Notes: generated by a model not told the origin, from the letters alone. Positions 20,325-28,974 are shown, counted from the first letter of the stretch. The stretch is DNA of 34,963 nucleotides from Mammaliicoccus fleurettii (GCF_003970575.1 NZ_RXWZ01000082.1:1-34963), one strand, 5' to 3'. A program made the numbers and translations.

Positions 20325-20359
20325 TTGAAAAAATGTGGAATATCATATATTATTATTCC
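20325..20359 (+). promoter_or_regulatory. Promoter of yeeE-tusA with a flanking inverted repeat
   Basis: TTGAAA (20325-20330), 17 bp, then TATTAT (20348-20353). GGAATA (20337-20342) and TATTCC (20354-20359) form an inverted repeat bracketing the -10, so a repressor bound there would block the promoter. Sulfur regulators such as CymR are candidates by context only. Confidence 0.6.
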
Positions 20360-20391
20360 TATCAAAGTAATAAGAATAAGGAGATGTAAAC

Positions 20392-21459
20392 GTGATTTGG
20401 ATGGTTATGAGTGGACTTATCGTCGGTATATTACTCGGCTTTGTTATGCAAAGAACACGTTTTTGTTTAACAGGCGGATTTAGAGATATGTATGTACAAA
20501 AAAATAATAAAATGTTTTATGCTTTATTAATAGCTATTTCTATTCAAAGTATTGGGTTATTTACTTTAGTAGGATTAGGCGTCTTTAAAATAGAAGCGGA
20601 AACATTTCCATTAGTAGGTACGATACTTGGATCATTTGTATTTGGTATTGGTATTATACTAGCTGGTGGGTGTGCAACTGGTACATGGTACAGAGCAGGT
20701 GAAGGATTAATAGGAAGCTGGATTGCATTAGTATTGTATGGTGTGACGGCCGCAATTATGAAATCTGGTCCTTTAAATCCTTTACAAGAAAATATAAATT
20801 CATATAGTGTAATGAATTCAAATATGTCTGAAACACTTAATATACCTGTTTGGTTATTAATTATAGTGTTAGTAATGATAACAGCATATTTTGTTACAAA
20901 AACTTTGAAAAAACCAAAAGTTGCTATACCTCAATTAAAACCGAAATATACGGGAATACGTCATATGTTATTTGAAAAAAGATACCATCCTTTTGTTGCG
21001 GCAGTTGCAGTAGGAGTTATTGCTTTAATTGCTTGGCCAATGAGCGCTTCAACTGGTAGAGTTGGAGGACTTGGTATTACAACTCCTTCAGCCAATATCG
21101 TTCAGTATTTAGTGACTGGAGATGTTTCATTAATAAACTGGGGTGTATTTTTAGTATTAGGTATTTTCGTAGGTTCATATATTGCAGCTAAAGGCTCAAG
21201 AGAATTTAAATGGAGAATGCCAGATACTAAGACAATTAGAAATAGTGTGATTGGTGGTGCTTGTATGGGTGTAGGTGCATCATTAGCAGGCGGTTGTTCA
21301 ATCGGTAATGGACTAGTATCTACAGCAGCTATGAGTTGGCAAGGTTGGGTTGCCTTACCTTCAATGATTTTTGGTGCTTGGTTTATGAGTTACTTCATTT
21401 TTGTTAAACCTAGAAAAGCTAGACAAGCTAAAACACAAGTGAATACACAAAGTATTTAA
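20392..21459 (+). CDS. YeeE/YedE (TsuA-type) thiosulfate/sulfur transporter
   Basis: Integral membrane protein of 355 residues with about nine or ten helices, of the YeeE/YedE family whose studied members import thiosulfate. The cysteines that relay thiosulfate in TsuA have counterparts: C25 (QRTRFC), C94 (AGGCATGTWYR), C291 and C302 (LAGGCSIGNG). The two AGGC repeats reflect the internal duplication. The start is GTG with AAGGAG 9 bases upstream. It is followed 18 bp later by a TusA-like gene, the usual pairing. Selenium or another sulfur compound cannot be excluded as substrate. Confidence 0.88.
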   Translation: MIWMVMSGLIVGILLGFVMQRTRFCLTGGFRDMYVQKNNKMFYALLIAISIQSIGLFTLVGLGVFKIEAETFPLVGTILGSFVFGIGIILAGGCATGTWYRAGEGLIGSWIALVLYGVTAAIMKSGPLNPLQENINSYSVMNSNMSETLNIPVWLLIIVLVMITAYFVTKTLKKPKVAIPQLKPKYTGIRHMLFEKRYHPFVAAVAVGVIALIAWPMSASTGRVGGLGITTPSANIVQYLVTGDVSLINWGVFLVLGIFVGSYIAAKGSREFKWRMPDTKTIRNSVIGGACMGVGASLAGGCSIGNGLVSTAAMSWQGWVALPSMIFGAWFMSYFIFVKPRKARQAKTQVNTQSI

Positions 21460-21477
21460 TAAAAGGAGCGTGTAATA

Positions 21478-21702
21478 ATGGTACATGAATTAGGTACTGT
21501 TGGAATGGTATGTCCATTTCCATTAATAGAAGCACAAAATAAAATGGATGAAATACAAGTTGGAGAGCAACTAAAAATAGATTTCGATTGTACACAAGCA
21601 ACAGAAGCACTTCCAAATTGGGCAGCGGATAATGGATATCCTGTTACTAATTATGAACAATTAGGCGATGCTTCATGGACTATAACAGTCGAAAAACAAT
21701 AA
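21478..21702 (+). CDS. TusA/SirA-family sulfur carrier protein
   Basis: A 74-residue protein of the TusA/YeeD family. The sulfur-carrying cysteine is C12 in the CPxP motif (VCPFPLIEA). It probably accepts sulfur from the thiosulfate taken up by the upstream transporter and passes it to cytosolic acceptors; YeeD plays this role for YeeE. AAAGGAG precedes the ATG, and the two genes share one promoter and one terminator. The specific acceptor is unknown. Confidence 0.88.
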   Translation: MVHELGTVGMVCPFPLIEAQNKMDEIQVGEQLKIDFDCTQATEALPNWAADNGYPVTNYEQLGDASWTITVEKQ

Positions 21703-21715
21703 TATAAGTATTCAA

Positions 21716-21752
21716 ACTGTCGACAAAACTTAACTTTGTTGGCAGTTTTTTT
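21716..21752 (+). terminator. Terminator of yeeE-tusA
   Basis: ACTGTCGACAAA (21716-21727) pairs with TTTGTTGGCAGT (21735-21746) using G-U pairs, followed by a run of T. Confidence 0.85.
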
Positions 21753-21785
21753 ATTTGAAAGAAATGTGGTTTGAGAACAATCATT

Positions 21786-21814
21786 TTGAAACGAAGGATA
21801 AATTAGCTTATAAA
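21786..21814 (+). promoter_or_regulatory. Promoter of scrB
   Basis: TTGAAA (21786-21791), 17 bp, TATAAA (21809-21814). Downstream, AGCCGGTT (21840-21847) lies between the start site and the ribosome binding site and could be half of a LacI-type (ScrR) operator. That part is weak. Confidence 0.6.
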
Positions 21815-21872
21815 ATATGATAAAATAAGTATATTATGCAGCCGGTTAAAATGAGAAGTAAGGAGAATGATA

Positions 21873-23366
21873 ATGGTAAATTGGACACGTGAAGAACAAT
21901 ACAAAAAACTATCCAAAAAACTATCAGACATATCTGAAGTTGAATATAATAAACTGCTAGAACAAGTTAACCAATCAAAATGGCGTCAAATCTTTCACAT
22001 ACAACCAAAGTCAGGATTATTAAACGATCCTAATGGAGTTATTTATCATAATGGTACATACCATATATTTCATCAGTGGTTTCCATTAGGAGCTGTACAT
22101 GGATTGAAGTATTGGTATCACTATACAAGTAAAAACTTAACGAGTTTTAAAGATGAAGGAGTTGCTTTATCACCAGATACAGAATTCGATAGTCATGGAG
22201 TTTATTCTGGAAGTGCATTTGATTACGAAGGCAAATTACATTTAATGTACACAGGTAACGTTAGAGATAATGAATGGAATAGAAAATCAACACAAATGAT
22301 TGCAGTTCAACAAGAAGATGGATCATTTAAGAAATTTGATAAACCTGTGATTCATGATGTTCCAAAAGGCTATACTGAACATTTTAGAGACCCTAAAGTA
22401 TGGAAAGAAAAAGATAAGTACTATGCTATTTTTGGAATACAAAGAGAAAATGAAACGGGAAGTGCAGTTATTTATGAGTCTGTTAACATTAAAGATTGGA
22501 CTTTAAAGGGTGAAATACATACTAAATTACAAGATTTCGGTTATATGTGGGAATGCCCAGACTTGTTCAAGCTGGATGAGAAAGATGTATTCATCTTTTC
22601 TCCACAGGGTATTGAACCTCAAAATAATCAATTTGAAAACATATATCAATCTGGCTATCTAATTGGTGATTTTAATATCGATACTTTAGAATTTGAGCAT
22701 CATCATTTTATTGAACTAGATCAAGGCTTTGATTTTTATGCACCACAAACATTTTTAGACAAAAATGGTAAAAGAATTTTAATAGGTTGGATGGGACTTC
22801 CTGAAATTGATTATGCAACTGATGAAGAAGGTTGGGCGCACTGTTTAACAATTCCAAGAGAGTTAACAATCGAAAATAATAAACTAGTTCAAAGACCGAT
22901 TAAAGCTCTAGAAAAATTAAGAACGAATAAAGAAACAGCAGAAGGTTATGCAAACAAACACTCTGTGAAATTACATCCATATGAAGGTAAACAATATGAG
23001 TTGATTATAGATATTATTGAAAATGAAGCGACAGAAATATATTTTGATGTAAGAGTTTCAAAAAAATGTTCTACTCAAATAATTTATAATACAAGAACAA
23101 AGCAGCTGACATTAGACCGTTTTGAAAGTGGTGTTGTGAGTGAAGCGGTTGATAAAGCAACGCGTACAACAACTTTAAATAAGGATTTAGAACAGTTAAG
23201 AATTTATAGCGATACTTCAAGTTTAGAAATTTTCGTAAATGATGGAGAATGCGTATTTACAACTAGAATTTTTCCGGATGAAAATGCAGTAAACTTTAGA
23301 ACTTCAACAGAATCAGGGCAAGTCTATTTGAAATTTACAAAATATAACTTGCAACTAAATAGTTAA
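21873..23366 (+). CDS. scrB: Sucrose-6-phosphate hydrolase (GH32)
   Basis: Hydrolyses PTS-imported sucrose 6-phosphate to glucose 6-phosphate and fructose. It has 497 residues. The GH32 nucleophile D52 is in LLNDPNG, the transition-state aspartate D173 in FRDP, and the acid/base E227 in WECPDLF. The five-bladed propeller is followed by a C-terminal beta-sandwich from about residue 350. The frame opens at an ATG at 21867, but that codon is one base from the AAGGAG site; the ATG at 21873 has correct spacing. No scrR, scrK or PTS gene adjoins it. In S. aureus scrB sits beside scrK and agr, which are missing here. Confidence 0.93.
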   Translation: MVNWTREEQYKKLSKKLSDISEVEYNKLLEQVNQSKWRQIFHIQPKSGLLNDPNGVIYHNGTYHIFHQWFPLGAVHGLKYWYHYTSKNLTSFKDEGVALSPDTEFDSHGVYSGSAFDYEGKLHLMYTGNVRDNEWNRKSTQMIAVQQEDGSFKKFDKPVIHDVPKGYTEHFRDPKVWKEKDKYYAIFGIQRENETGSAVIYESVNIKDWTLKGEIHTKLQDFGYMWECPDLFKLDEKDVFIFSPQGIEPQNNQFENIYQSGYLIGDFNIDTLEFEHHHFIELDQGFDFYAPQTFLDKNGKRILIGWMGLPEIDYATDEEGWAHCLTIPRELTIENNKLVQRPIKALEKLRTNKETAEGYANKHSVKLHPYEGKQYELIIDIIENEATEIYFDVRVSKKCSTQIIYNTRTKQLTLDRFESGVVSEAVDKATRTTTLNKDLEQLRIYSDTSSLEIFVNDGECVFTTRIFPDENAVNFRTSTESGQVYLKFTKYNLQLNS

Positions 23367-23378
23367 AACATTAAAAGT

Positions 23379-23412
23379 CTCCCTATTCGAAATTCAATTT
23401 TTGGATAGGGAG
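23379..23412. terminator. Hairpin after scrB
   Basis: CTCCCTAT (23379-23386) pairs with ATAGGGAG (23405-23412) across an A/T-rich loop. Only a weak T-tract follows on the plus strand, so it may be a modest terminator. The rest of 23413-23575 shows a TATAAT at 23539-23544 for the next gene and no agr-like sequence. Confidence 0.6.
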
Positions 23413-23575
23413 TAATTATTATGTACAACTTATCTTAACCTCTAATTATTAGAAATATGAATAAGTTATTACAAAATATTAATTCTGTGTAACATATGGG
23501 GTTAAAGCATAGAAAACAAGATATTTATGATTTATACTTATAATATTGAAAACGTATAGGAGGGGGATAACATTT

Positions 23576-24628
23576 ATGAAGGTACTTAAAAATTCAATTA
23601 TATCAACTTTATTATTATCTTCGATGGTTATAGGTGTAGCACACGGGAATGATACACTCGCTATTGAACCTTCACAATCAAATGTGAAAGACACTTCTCC
23701 TAATACAGCTGAAGAACAAACTAAACAAAAAACAGAGAAGAAAAAAGATTCAAGTACAGAAGAACCGAATACAAGTGAAAAACCAAGTACAGAAGAACCA
23801 AACAAAGAACCGAATACAAGTGAAAAACCAAGTACAGAAGAACCAATCAAAGAACCGAACACAAGTGAAAAACCAAGTACAGAGGAACCGAGTACAGAAG
23901 AGCCAAATTCAGGTGAGGGAAAACCATCAACTGAAGAACCAAGCACAGAAGAACCTAATACAGGTGAAAAACCAAGTACAGAAGAACCGAGTACGGAAGA
24001 GCCAAATTCAGGTGGGGGAAAACCATCAACAGAAGAACCGAGCACAGAAGAACCTAATACAGGTGAAAAGCCAAGTACAGAGGAACCGAGTACGGAAGAA
24101 CCAAATGGTGGAAATAGCAATAATCAAACACCACCGCCTAATAATTCAGGTGAAGGAAAACCATCAACTGAAGAACCAAAATCAAATGACTCAAATAATA
24201 ACAACTATAATAGCCAATATATAGATCAATATATAGATCAATATACACCTACTATGCCATCTTATCCTGATAATTATGAACAACAATATTCTGAAGGAGA
24301 AGATCCAAAGTTCATTCCAGGTAACTCTGAAGAATATTATAGCAAATTGGATGAAGATGTTTTAGATTTGGTTACGAGTAAAGTAGGAAGTAGACCTGAT
24401 TTAGCTCATCCTAAATTTAAAAAAACATCTAATACAACAGCAACTACATCCACAAATGAAGATAATGATACAAAAACAGAATCCACTTCAACAACTACTG
24501 AAAGTTTTGATACAGCTTCAGAAAAAAAAGATGTTTCAAAGCCACTAATTATTGGTATTTCGTTAGCGATAGTAGTAATTTTAGGATCTGTAATTGTATT
24601 CTTCTTGAGAAAAGTAACTAAATCTTAA
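23576..24628 (+). CDS. SdrH-like membrane-anchored surface protein with STEEP repeats
   Basis: Predicted exported protein of 350 residues. A signal peptide (1 to about 29, MKVLKNSIISTLLLSSMVIG) precedes a low-complexity region of PSTEEP/NTGEKP repeats (about 60-205). A tyrosine-rich stretch follows, then YYSKLDEDVLDL (254-265) and GSRPDL (271-276), a Ser/Thr linker, one membrane helix (about 323-344) and the tail RKVTKS. There is no LPXTG, so it is anchored by the helix. The LDE/GSxPDL segment and layout resemble S. aureus SdrH, which also neighbours mroQ and groESL; there the repeat is Pro/Asp-rich instead. The frame is open from a TTG at 23546; the ATG at 23576 follows AGGAGGGGG. The function is unknown. 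Confidence 0.75.
   Translation: MKVLKNSIISTLLLSSMVIGVAHGNDTLAIEPSQSNVKDTSPNTAEEQTKQKTEKKKDSSTEEPNTSEKPSTEEPNKEPNTSEKPSTEEPIKEPNTSEKPSTEEPSTEEPNSGEGKPSTEEPSTEEPNTGEKPSTEEPSTEEPNSGGGKPSTEEPSTEEPNTGEKPSTEEPSTEEPNGGNSNNQTPPPNNSGEGKPSTEEPKSNDSNNNNYNSQYIDQYIDQYTPTMPSYPDNYEQQYSEGEDPKFIPGNSEEYYSKLDEDVLDLVTSKVGSRPDLAHPKFKKTSNTTATTSTNEDNDTKTESTSTTTESFDTASEKKDVSKPLIIGISLAIVVILGSVIVFFLRKVTKS
23909..24106 (+). repeat. Two near-identical 99-bp (33-codon) units in the sdrH-like gene
   Basis: Units begin at 23909 and 24008. Each encodes a 33-residue block of GKPSTEEPSTEEP followed by NTGEKPSTEEPSTEEPN, differing mainly by E to G at the third residue. Shorter PSTEEP repeats lie before them from about 23755. 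The region is likely to vary in length between strains by slippage. It also keeps other frames free of stops, producing false long ORFs. Confidence 0.85.
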
Positions 24629-24650
24629 TAAATTAGATATGAAAAAATAA

Positions 24651-24683
24651 GGCTGAGACAAGTTAATTGTCTCAGCCTTTCAT
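24651..24683 (+). terminator. Terminator of the sdrH-like gene
   Basis: GGCTGAGACA (24651-24660) and TGTCTCAGCC (24668-24677) form a perfect 10-bp stem followed by TTTCATTT. The GAAAAAATAA before it may let it act on the other strand as well. Confidence 0.85.
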
Positions 24684-24689
24684 TTGGCA

Positions 24690-24812
24690 GAACTCTTCGA
24701 TTAACGCCGGACTTAATCTACAACTTGGTCAATCTCTTCGATTAACTAGTGACTTAATCTACAACTTGGCCGAACTCTTCGATTAACTAGTGACTTAATC
24801 TACAACTTGGCA
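24690..24812. repeat. Tandem array B, three units of 41 bp
   Basis: Units start at 24690, 24731 and 24772. The shared core is CTCTTCGATTAAC, then GACTTAATCTACAACTTGG. Each unit contains the inverted repeat GATTAA / TTAATC with an 8-bp spacer. The array fills the gap between the convergent sdrH-like gene and pepF. Nothing else is seen there. Confidence 0.85.
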
Positions 24813-24831
24813 GAACTTAGTAAAGTTGTCT

Positions 24832-26532
24832 TTAGAATTGGGACTGATCAATATTTTGAATTGCTTTATAAATGTGTTCCACAATTGATTTTACAGTGCC
24901 TTTTTCAAATGGTGATTGTAAACCAACTGATTCAATAATATCCACAAATGATTGAGATCCGCCGATTTGACATATTTTTAAATAGTCAGCCCATGCTTGT
25001 TCTTTATCATTTTCTTGTTTGATATAAAATTGCATTGCACAAATTGTGGCTAATGTATAATCGATATAATAAAAAGGTGAAGCAAATATATGACCTTGTC
25101 TATGCCAAAAAGCGCCATCTTCTAAGTGGTGTATGCCATCATAATCTATAGTTGGTAAGTATTTCTTCTCTATGTTAGACCAAATTTTTCTTCGTTCTTC
25201 AACAGAAATACCTGGATTTTCATACACTTTATGTTGAAATTCATCTATCGCTACGCCATATGGTAAAAATTTAATATTATCTTCTAAATGTGATAACATA
25301 AATTTTTCTGTGTCTTCTTTGAAAAATAATTTCATCCATGGATAAGTTAAATATTCCATACTCATAGAGTGTATTTCACATGCTTCAGAAGTCGGAAAGT
25401 AATATTCAGGTACAGAATATTTTAGACTTTCAAAAACTTGAAAAGCGTGACCAGCTTCATGAGTCATGACTTCGATGTCACCTTGTGTACCATTAAAGTT
25501 GGCGAAGATAAATGGTGATTTGAAATCATTAATAATAGTGCAATAACCACCACTTTCTTTTCCTTTCTTAGCTTCTAAATCAAACAATTCTTTATCTATC
25601 ATAAAATCTATGAATTTTGCTGTTTCATTAGAGCGTTCATAATACATTGTTCTAGCATTTTCTACAATTTCATCTGTTGTTATTTGTGGTTTAGGTGATC
25701 CCAATTTAAACGTGAAATTTTGGTCATATACTTTTAATTGGTTAACATCTATACGTTTAGCATGTTGTGCTTTAATAGTTTCAGCTATAGGAACGATAAA
25801 TTCTTTTACTTGATCTCTAAAAACTTTAACATCTTGATCACCATATCCAATCCTTTGCATGCGATCATAACCAAGTTGAACAAAATTGTCATATCCTAAT
25901 TTTATAGCTATTTCATGTCTAACTTTAACAAGCTCATCATAAATTCGATCAAAATCTTCTAAATGAGCGTCGAAAAATTTTTCTTTCGTAATGTATGCAT
26001 CTCTACGTATATTTCTATCTTTATTTATTAAATATTTGCTAAACTGTGATAAATTTAACTGTTCTCCTTTATATTCAATTTCTGCTGAGGCAACTAATTT
26101 ATCATATTTACTTACTAACTTATTTTCTTTTACGAGTAATTCATTGATTGAAGGATGATAAGTGTATAAAGCAACTTCAGCTAAAGAAAATAATTGTTGA
26201 CCAAAATGTTTAATTAGCTCGTCTTTAAATTTAGAATTAAGTAATGATTCATAAAATAGGTTATCTAAATTTTGTATTTTAGGCATATTTTCATCAAAAA
26301 AGTCTCTTTCCTTACTATAAAAATCATCGTGACTGTCGATAGATGCTCTAATGTAAGCAATGTTGAAGTATGTATCTGTATGATTTCTTATTTTGTTTAT
26401 TTTATTTATAGTTTCTATAGCTTCAGCAATTGTTTCAGCGTGATCTAATATTTTTAAAAGTGATTTCGTTTTTTGTTCTTTTTCTTCAATGTTTATTTGT
26501 TCATATTGATATTCTTTAAATGTAAGTGTCAT
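24832..26532 (-). CDS. M3 family oligoendopeptidase (PepF-like)
   Basis: Cytosolic zinc metallopeptidase cutting short peptides. It has 566 residues. The zinc motif is HEAGH (358-362), with E386 in the downstream CEIHSM segment as third ligand. The helical N-terminal half and the C-terminal RQGHIFASPFYYIDY loop, used by M3 enzymes to grip substrate, are recognisable. Transcription starts from an extended -10 (TGGTATAAT, plus-strand 26556-26564) and GGAGGG precedes the ATG. It diverges from the PPK2 gene. Proteins of this subgroup are often labelled PepF; the exact substrate is unknown. Confidence 0.88.
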   Translation of the reverse strand: MTLTFKEYQYEQINIEEKEQKTKSLLKILDHAETIAEAIETINKINKIRNHTDTYFNIAYIRASIDSHDDFYSKERDFFDENMPKIQNLDNLFYESLLNSKFKDELIKHFGQQLFSLAEVALYTYHPSINELLVKENKLVSKYDKLVASAEIEYKGEQLNLSQFSKYLINKDRNIRRDAYITKEKFFDAHLEDFDRIYDELVKVRHEIAIKLGYDNFVQLGYDRMQRIGYGDQDVKVFRDQVKEFIVPIAETIKAQHAKRIDVNQLKVYDQNFTFKLGSPKPQITTDEIVENARTMYYERSNETAKFIDFMIDKELFDLEAKKGKESGGYCTIINDFKSPFIFANFNGTQGDIEVMTHEAGHAFQVFESLKYSVPEYYFPTSEACEIHSMSMEYLTYPWMKLFFKEDTEKFMLSHLEDNIKFLPYGVAIDEFQHKVYENPGISVEERRKIWSNIEKKYLPTIDYDGIHHLEDGAFWHRQGHIFASPFYYIDYTLATICAMQFYIKQENDKEQAWADYLKICQIGGSQSFVDIIESVGLQSPFEKGTVKSIVEHIYKAIQNIDQSQF

Positions 26533-26590
26533 AATTTTCCCTCCATATTAAAAGTATTATACCATTATCAATATAATAATTACTTGAAAA

Positions 26591-26619
26591 TTGCGAAAAC
26601 TGTAATGTGGGCATATAAT
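26591..26619 (+). promoter_or_regulatory. Promoter of the PPK2 gene
   Basis: TTGCGA (26591-26596), 17 bp, TATAAT (26614-26619). It is divergent to pepF, whose -10 is at 26556-26561 on the minus strand. Confidence 0.6.
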
Positions 26620-26644
26620 ATTATTTGAAAAGAGGTGTATTGAT

Positions 26645-28075
26645 ATGACTAAAAATAATGAACAATTATCTTTAGAAGTAGCAGCTTTAACTAGGGAAAC
26701 TAAAGAACTTGGAATTCCTATTATGATTGTATTTGAGGGTGTTCCAGCTTCAGGGAAGACAAGACTATCTAACGAACTTTTATTAACACTTGATGCAAAA
26801 TACACGCGTTTTATACCTACAAAGTCTCCTACAGAGGATGATCTTAGGTACCAATTTTTACAGAAATATTGGAACAGTTTACCTGCTAGAGGAGATATTA
26901 ACATTTATTTTAGAAGTTGGTATGCATATTTTATTGAATACCAAGAAAATAAAATCAAGAATTCCATTTATAATAAATATCATGTATTAAAAAGACAAAT
27001 ACAGAATTTTGAATCGATGATTAAAGATGATGGGTATGAAATAATTAAGTTTTATATTGAGATTAGTGATAAAAAAAGAAAAGCGCATTTAAAAGAAATG
27101 AAGGAAAATCCACTTACAAATTGGAAAGCACAAGAATATGAAAGTGCTATAGCTGATGATGTTTACCATAAAGAGATGCATAAAATTTTAAAAGATGCAC
27201 CTAAAGATGAATGGAAAATTATTGATTATACAGAAAAAGATGAAGCTATTAAATCAATGAATCAACATATTATAACGCGTTTAAAAAGTGCCATTCAACT
27301 ACATAAAGAGACTAAGAAAGTAAGTGATGGCAATTTTAGTGATAATTTTAAATCTGAATTACTTAATCAATCTATTGAAAAGATAAACAATAAAACATAC
27401 AAATCATTAATAGGTGAACTACAAAGCAGGTTAAAAGAGCTGCAATTTGCTTTGTATGAAAGAAAAATACCTTTAATATTGGTGTATGAAGGAATGGATG
27501 CTGCCGGTAAAGGTGGAAATATAAAAAGAGTAAGAGAAAAATTAGACCCAACTGGTTATGAGGTCAATGCAATTAGTGCACCTACAGATGTCGAACTTAC
27601 TCATCATTATTTATGGCGATTTGCAAAAGATATGCCAAGAAGTGGGCATGTTGAAATATTTGATAGAAGTTGGTATGGCAGAGTCTTAGTTGAAAGAGTC
27701 GAAGGATTTGCAACTAAAGATGAATGGTCACGTGCGTATCAAGAAATTAATCAATTTGAGAAAATGTGGACGGATGAAGGTGCAATTGTATTAAAATTCT
27801 TTTTAACTTTAGATAAAGATGAACAGCTAAAAAGATTTAAAGAAAGAGAAGAAACCCCTGAAAAACAATGGAAAATAACCGATGAAGATTGGCGTAATCG
27901 AGAGAAATGGGATTTATATATTGAAGCTAGTCACGATATGATAGAAAAAACAAATACCGATTACGCACCATGGCACATTGTACCAGCTGATAATAAAAAA
28001 TCAGCAAGAATTGAAGTGTTAAAGTATATCATTAAAAAATGTGAAGAAGCTTTATGGGGCGTTAAACAATATTGA
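26645..28075 (+). CDS. Polyphosphate:AMP phosphotransferase (two-domain PPK2)
   Basis: The protein of 476 residues consists of two fused PPK2 domains, the form (class II, PAP) that phosphorylates AMP to ADP with polyphosphate. The C-terminal domain looks catalytic: Walker A EGMDAAGKGG (282-291), Walker B FDRSWYGR (339-346), and a lid with RFKEREETPEKQWKITDEDW. The N-terminal domain has Walker A EGVPASGKT (31-39), but the equivalent of DRSWYGR reads FRSWYAY, so it lacks the key aspartate. That matches known PAP enzymes. No polyphosphate-making ppk1 is in the window. AGAGGTG precedes the ATG. Confidence 0.88.
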   Translation: MTKNNEQLSLEVAALTRETKELGIPIMIVFEGVPASGKTRLSNELLLTLDAKYTRFIPTKSPTEDDLRYQFLQKYWNSLPARGDINIYFRSWYAYFIEYQENKIKNSIYNKYHVLKRQIQNFESMIKDDGYEIIKFYIEISDKKRKAHLKEMKENPLTNWKAQEYESAIADDVYHKEMHKILKDAPKDEWKIIDYTEKDEAIKSMNQHIITRLKSAIQLHKETKKVSDGNFSDNFKSELLNQSIEKINNKTYKSLIGELQSRLKELQFALYERKIPLILVYEGMDAAGKGGNIKRVREKLDPTGYEVNAISAPTDVELTHHYLWRFAKDMPRSGHVEIFDRSWYGRVLVERVEGFATKDEWSRAYQEINQFEKMWTDEGAIVLKFFLTLDKDEQLKRFKEREETPEKQWKITDEDWRNREKWDLYIEASHDMIEKTNTDYAPWHIVPADNKKSARIEVLKYIIKKCEEALWGVKQY

Positions 28076-28080
28076 AAAAT

Positions 28081-28117
28081 AAAAGCCAAGGATAAAAATA
28101 TCCGAGGCTTTTTATTT
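28081..28117. terminator. Bidirectional terminator between the PPK2 gene and mroQ
   Basis: AAAAGCC-AA-GGATA and TATCC-GA-GGCTTTT form one stem with an internal loop, with T-rich sequence on the right and A-rich on the left. The genes converge here with only 42 bp between them. Confidence 0.85.
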
Positions 28118-28888
28118 TTATGAATACATATTAATAAATGTTTGATAAATAAGGTTAGATACTTGTGATTGTTTTTCTATTTGTTCATTAAGTTGATCTT
28201 TAAAAACAATTTGACCTAAAACTACGATACCATTCATTCCCATATGGGCAACGATTGGTACGATGATTCTTTTAGTTAAAACATATAGCCCACTAAAAAC
28301 AGTTCCCATTACTACATAGATTAAAGTATGTTCGGGGTCTGAATGTGCTAGAGAAAAGACAAACGAACTGACTAATACTGCGATTATAAAACTTAACCAT
28401 TTAGGTGCTTTAATCATATTATATATTTCACCAAAAATTAATTTTCGGAATATCAGTTCTTCAAGTATAGGACCAGCTAATACGATATAAATAATCAATA
28501 TATGTGATTGTTGTGCAATCTTCATAAGATTTTGCGTGTTACCGCTCTCCATAGGTTGATTAAGAATATAAGTATTGATTAAAGCTGCGATTATTTGTCC
28601 GAACATTGCAAGAAATATTCCCGCTATGCACCAAAAAATAACATATACCCATGGTTCTTTTGTTTGTTTCTCAAGACGAGTTGGATTTTTAATATTTGAG
28701 TTCATAAACCATAATAGTAACACTGCAATGATAGCTGAAGCAGACATCCAAGTTAAACTAATCTCTAATCTTGTGATTTTAGATAGTCCTGAATCCGCGT
28801 ATAAGCTATTTGGTATAATTGCTATCGTTTGTACAACGGCAAATAATAGTAATGTAGCAATGTTGACAGTTAGTCGATTAAATTGCAT
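28118..28888 (-). CDS. mroQ: CPBP-family intramembrane protease MroQ-like
   Basis: Membrane protein of 256 residues with about six to eight helices, in the CPBP (Abi, CAAX-like) family. The catalytic motif EELIFR (E143, E144, R148), H182 in FSLAH and H215 in AHMGMN are all present. Position next to groES, with an SdrH-like gene nearby, identifies it as the counterpart of S. aureus MroQ. There the protease is needed for full agr autoinducer output. Here no agr genes are seen nearby, so the target is open. GGAGGAATTG precedes the ATG. An imperfect GTACA/TGTAC repeat overlaps its likely -10. Confidence 0.85.
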   Translation of the reverse strand: MQFNRLTVNIATLLLFAVVQTIAIIPNSLYADSGLSKITRLEISLTWMSASAIIAVLLLWFMNSNIKNPTRLEKQTKEPWVYVIFWCIAGIFLAMFGQIIAALINTYILNQPMESGNTQNLMKIAQQSHILIIYIVLAGPILEELIFRKLIFGEIYNMIKAPKWLSFIIAVLVSSFVFSLAHSDPEHTLIYVVMGTVFSGLYVLTKRIIVPIVAHMGMNGIVVLGQIVFKDQLNEQIEKQSQVSNLIYQTFINMYS

Positions 28889-28974
28889 ATTTCAATTCCT
28901 CCAAAAATAAACATGTACATATTGTACCTTATTTAGTACGAAAAGAGAAAAAATTAAGTTATATTGCTTGTAAT

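Noticed and set aside
23479-24120. Long minus-strand ORF of 213 codons rich in GSSVLG repeats
   Set aside because: It is the antisense reading of the STEEP-repeat region; repeats without stops in several frames create it. It has no ribosome binding site and no recognisable domain.
23775-24224. Plus-strand ORF of 149 codons rich in KNQVQ
   Set aside because: Shifted frame inside the repeat region of the SdrH-like gene.
24600-24628. LPXTG sorting signal in the SdrH-like protein
   Set aside because: No LPXTG or close variant precedes the C-terminal membrane helix; anchoring must be by the helix itself.
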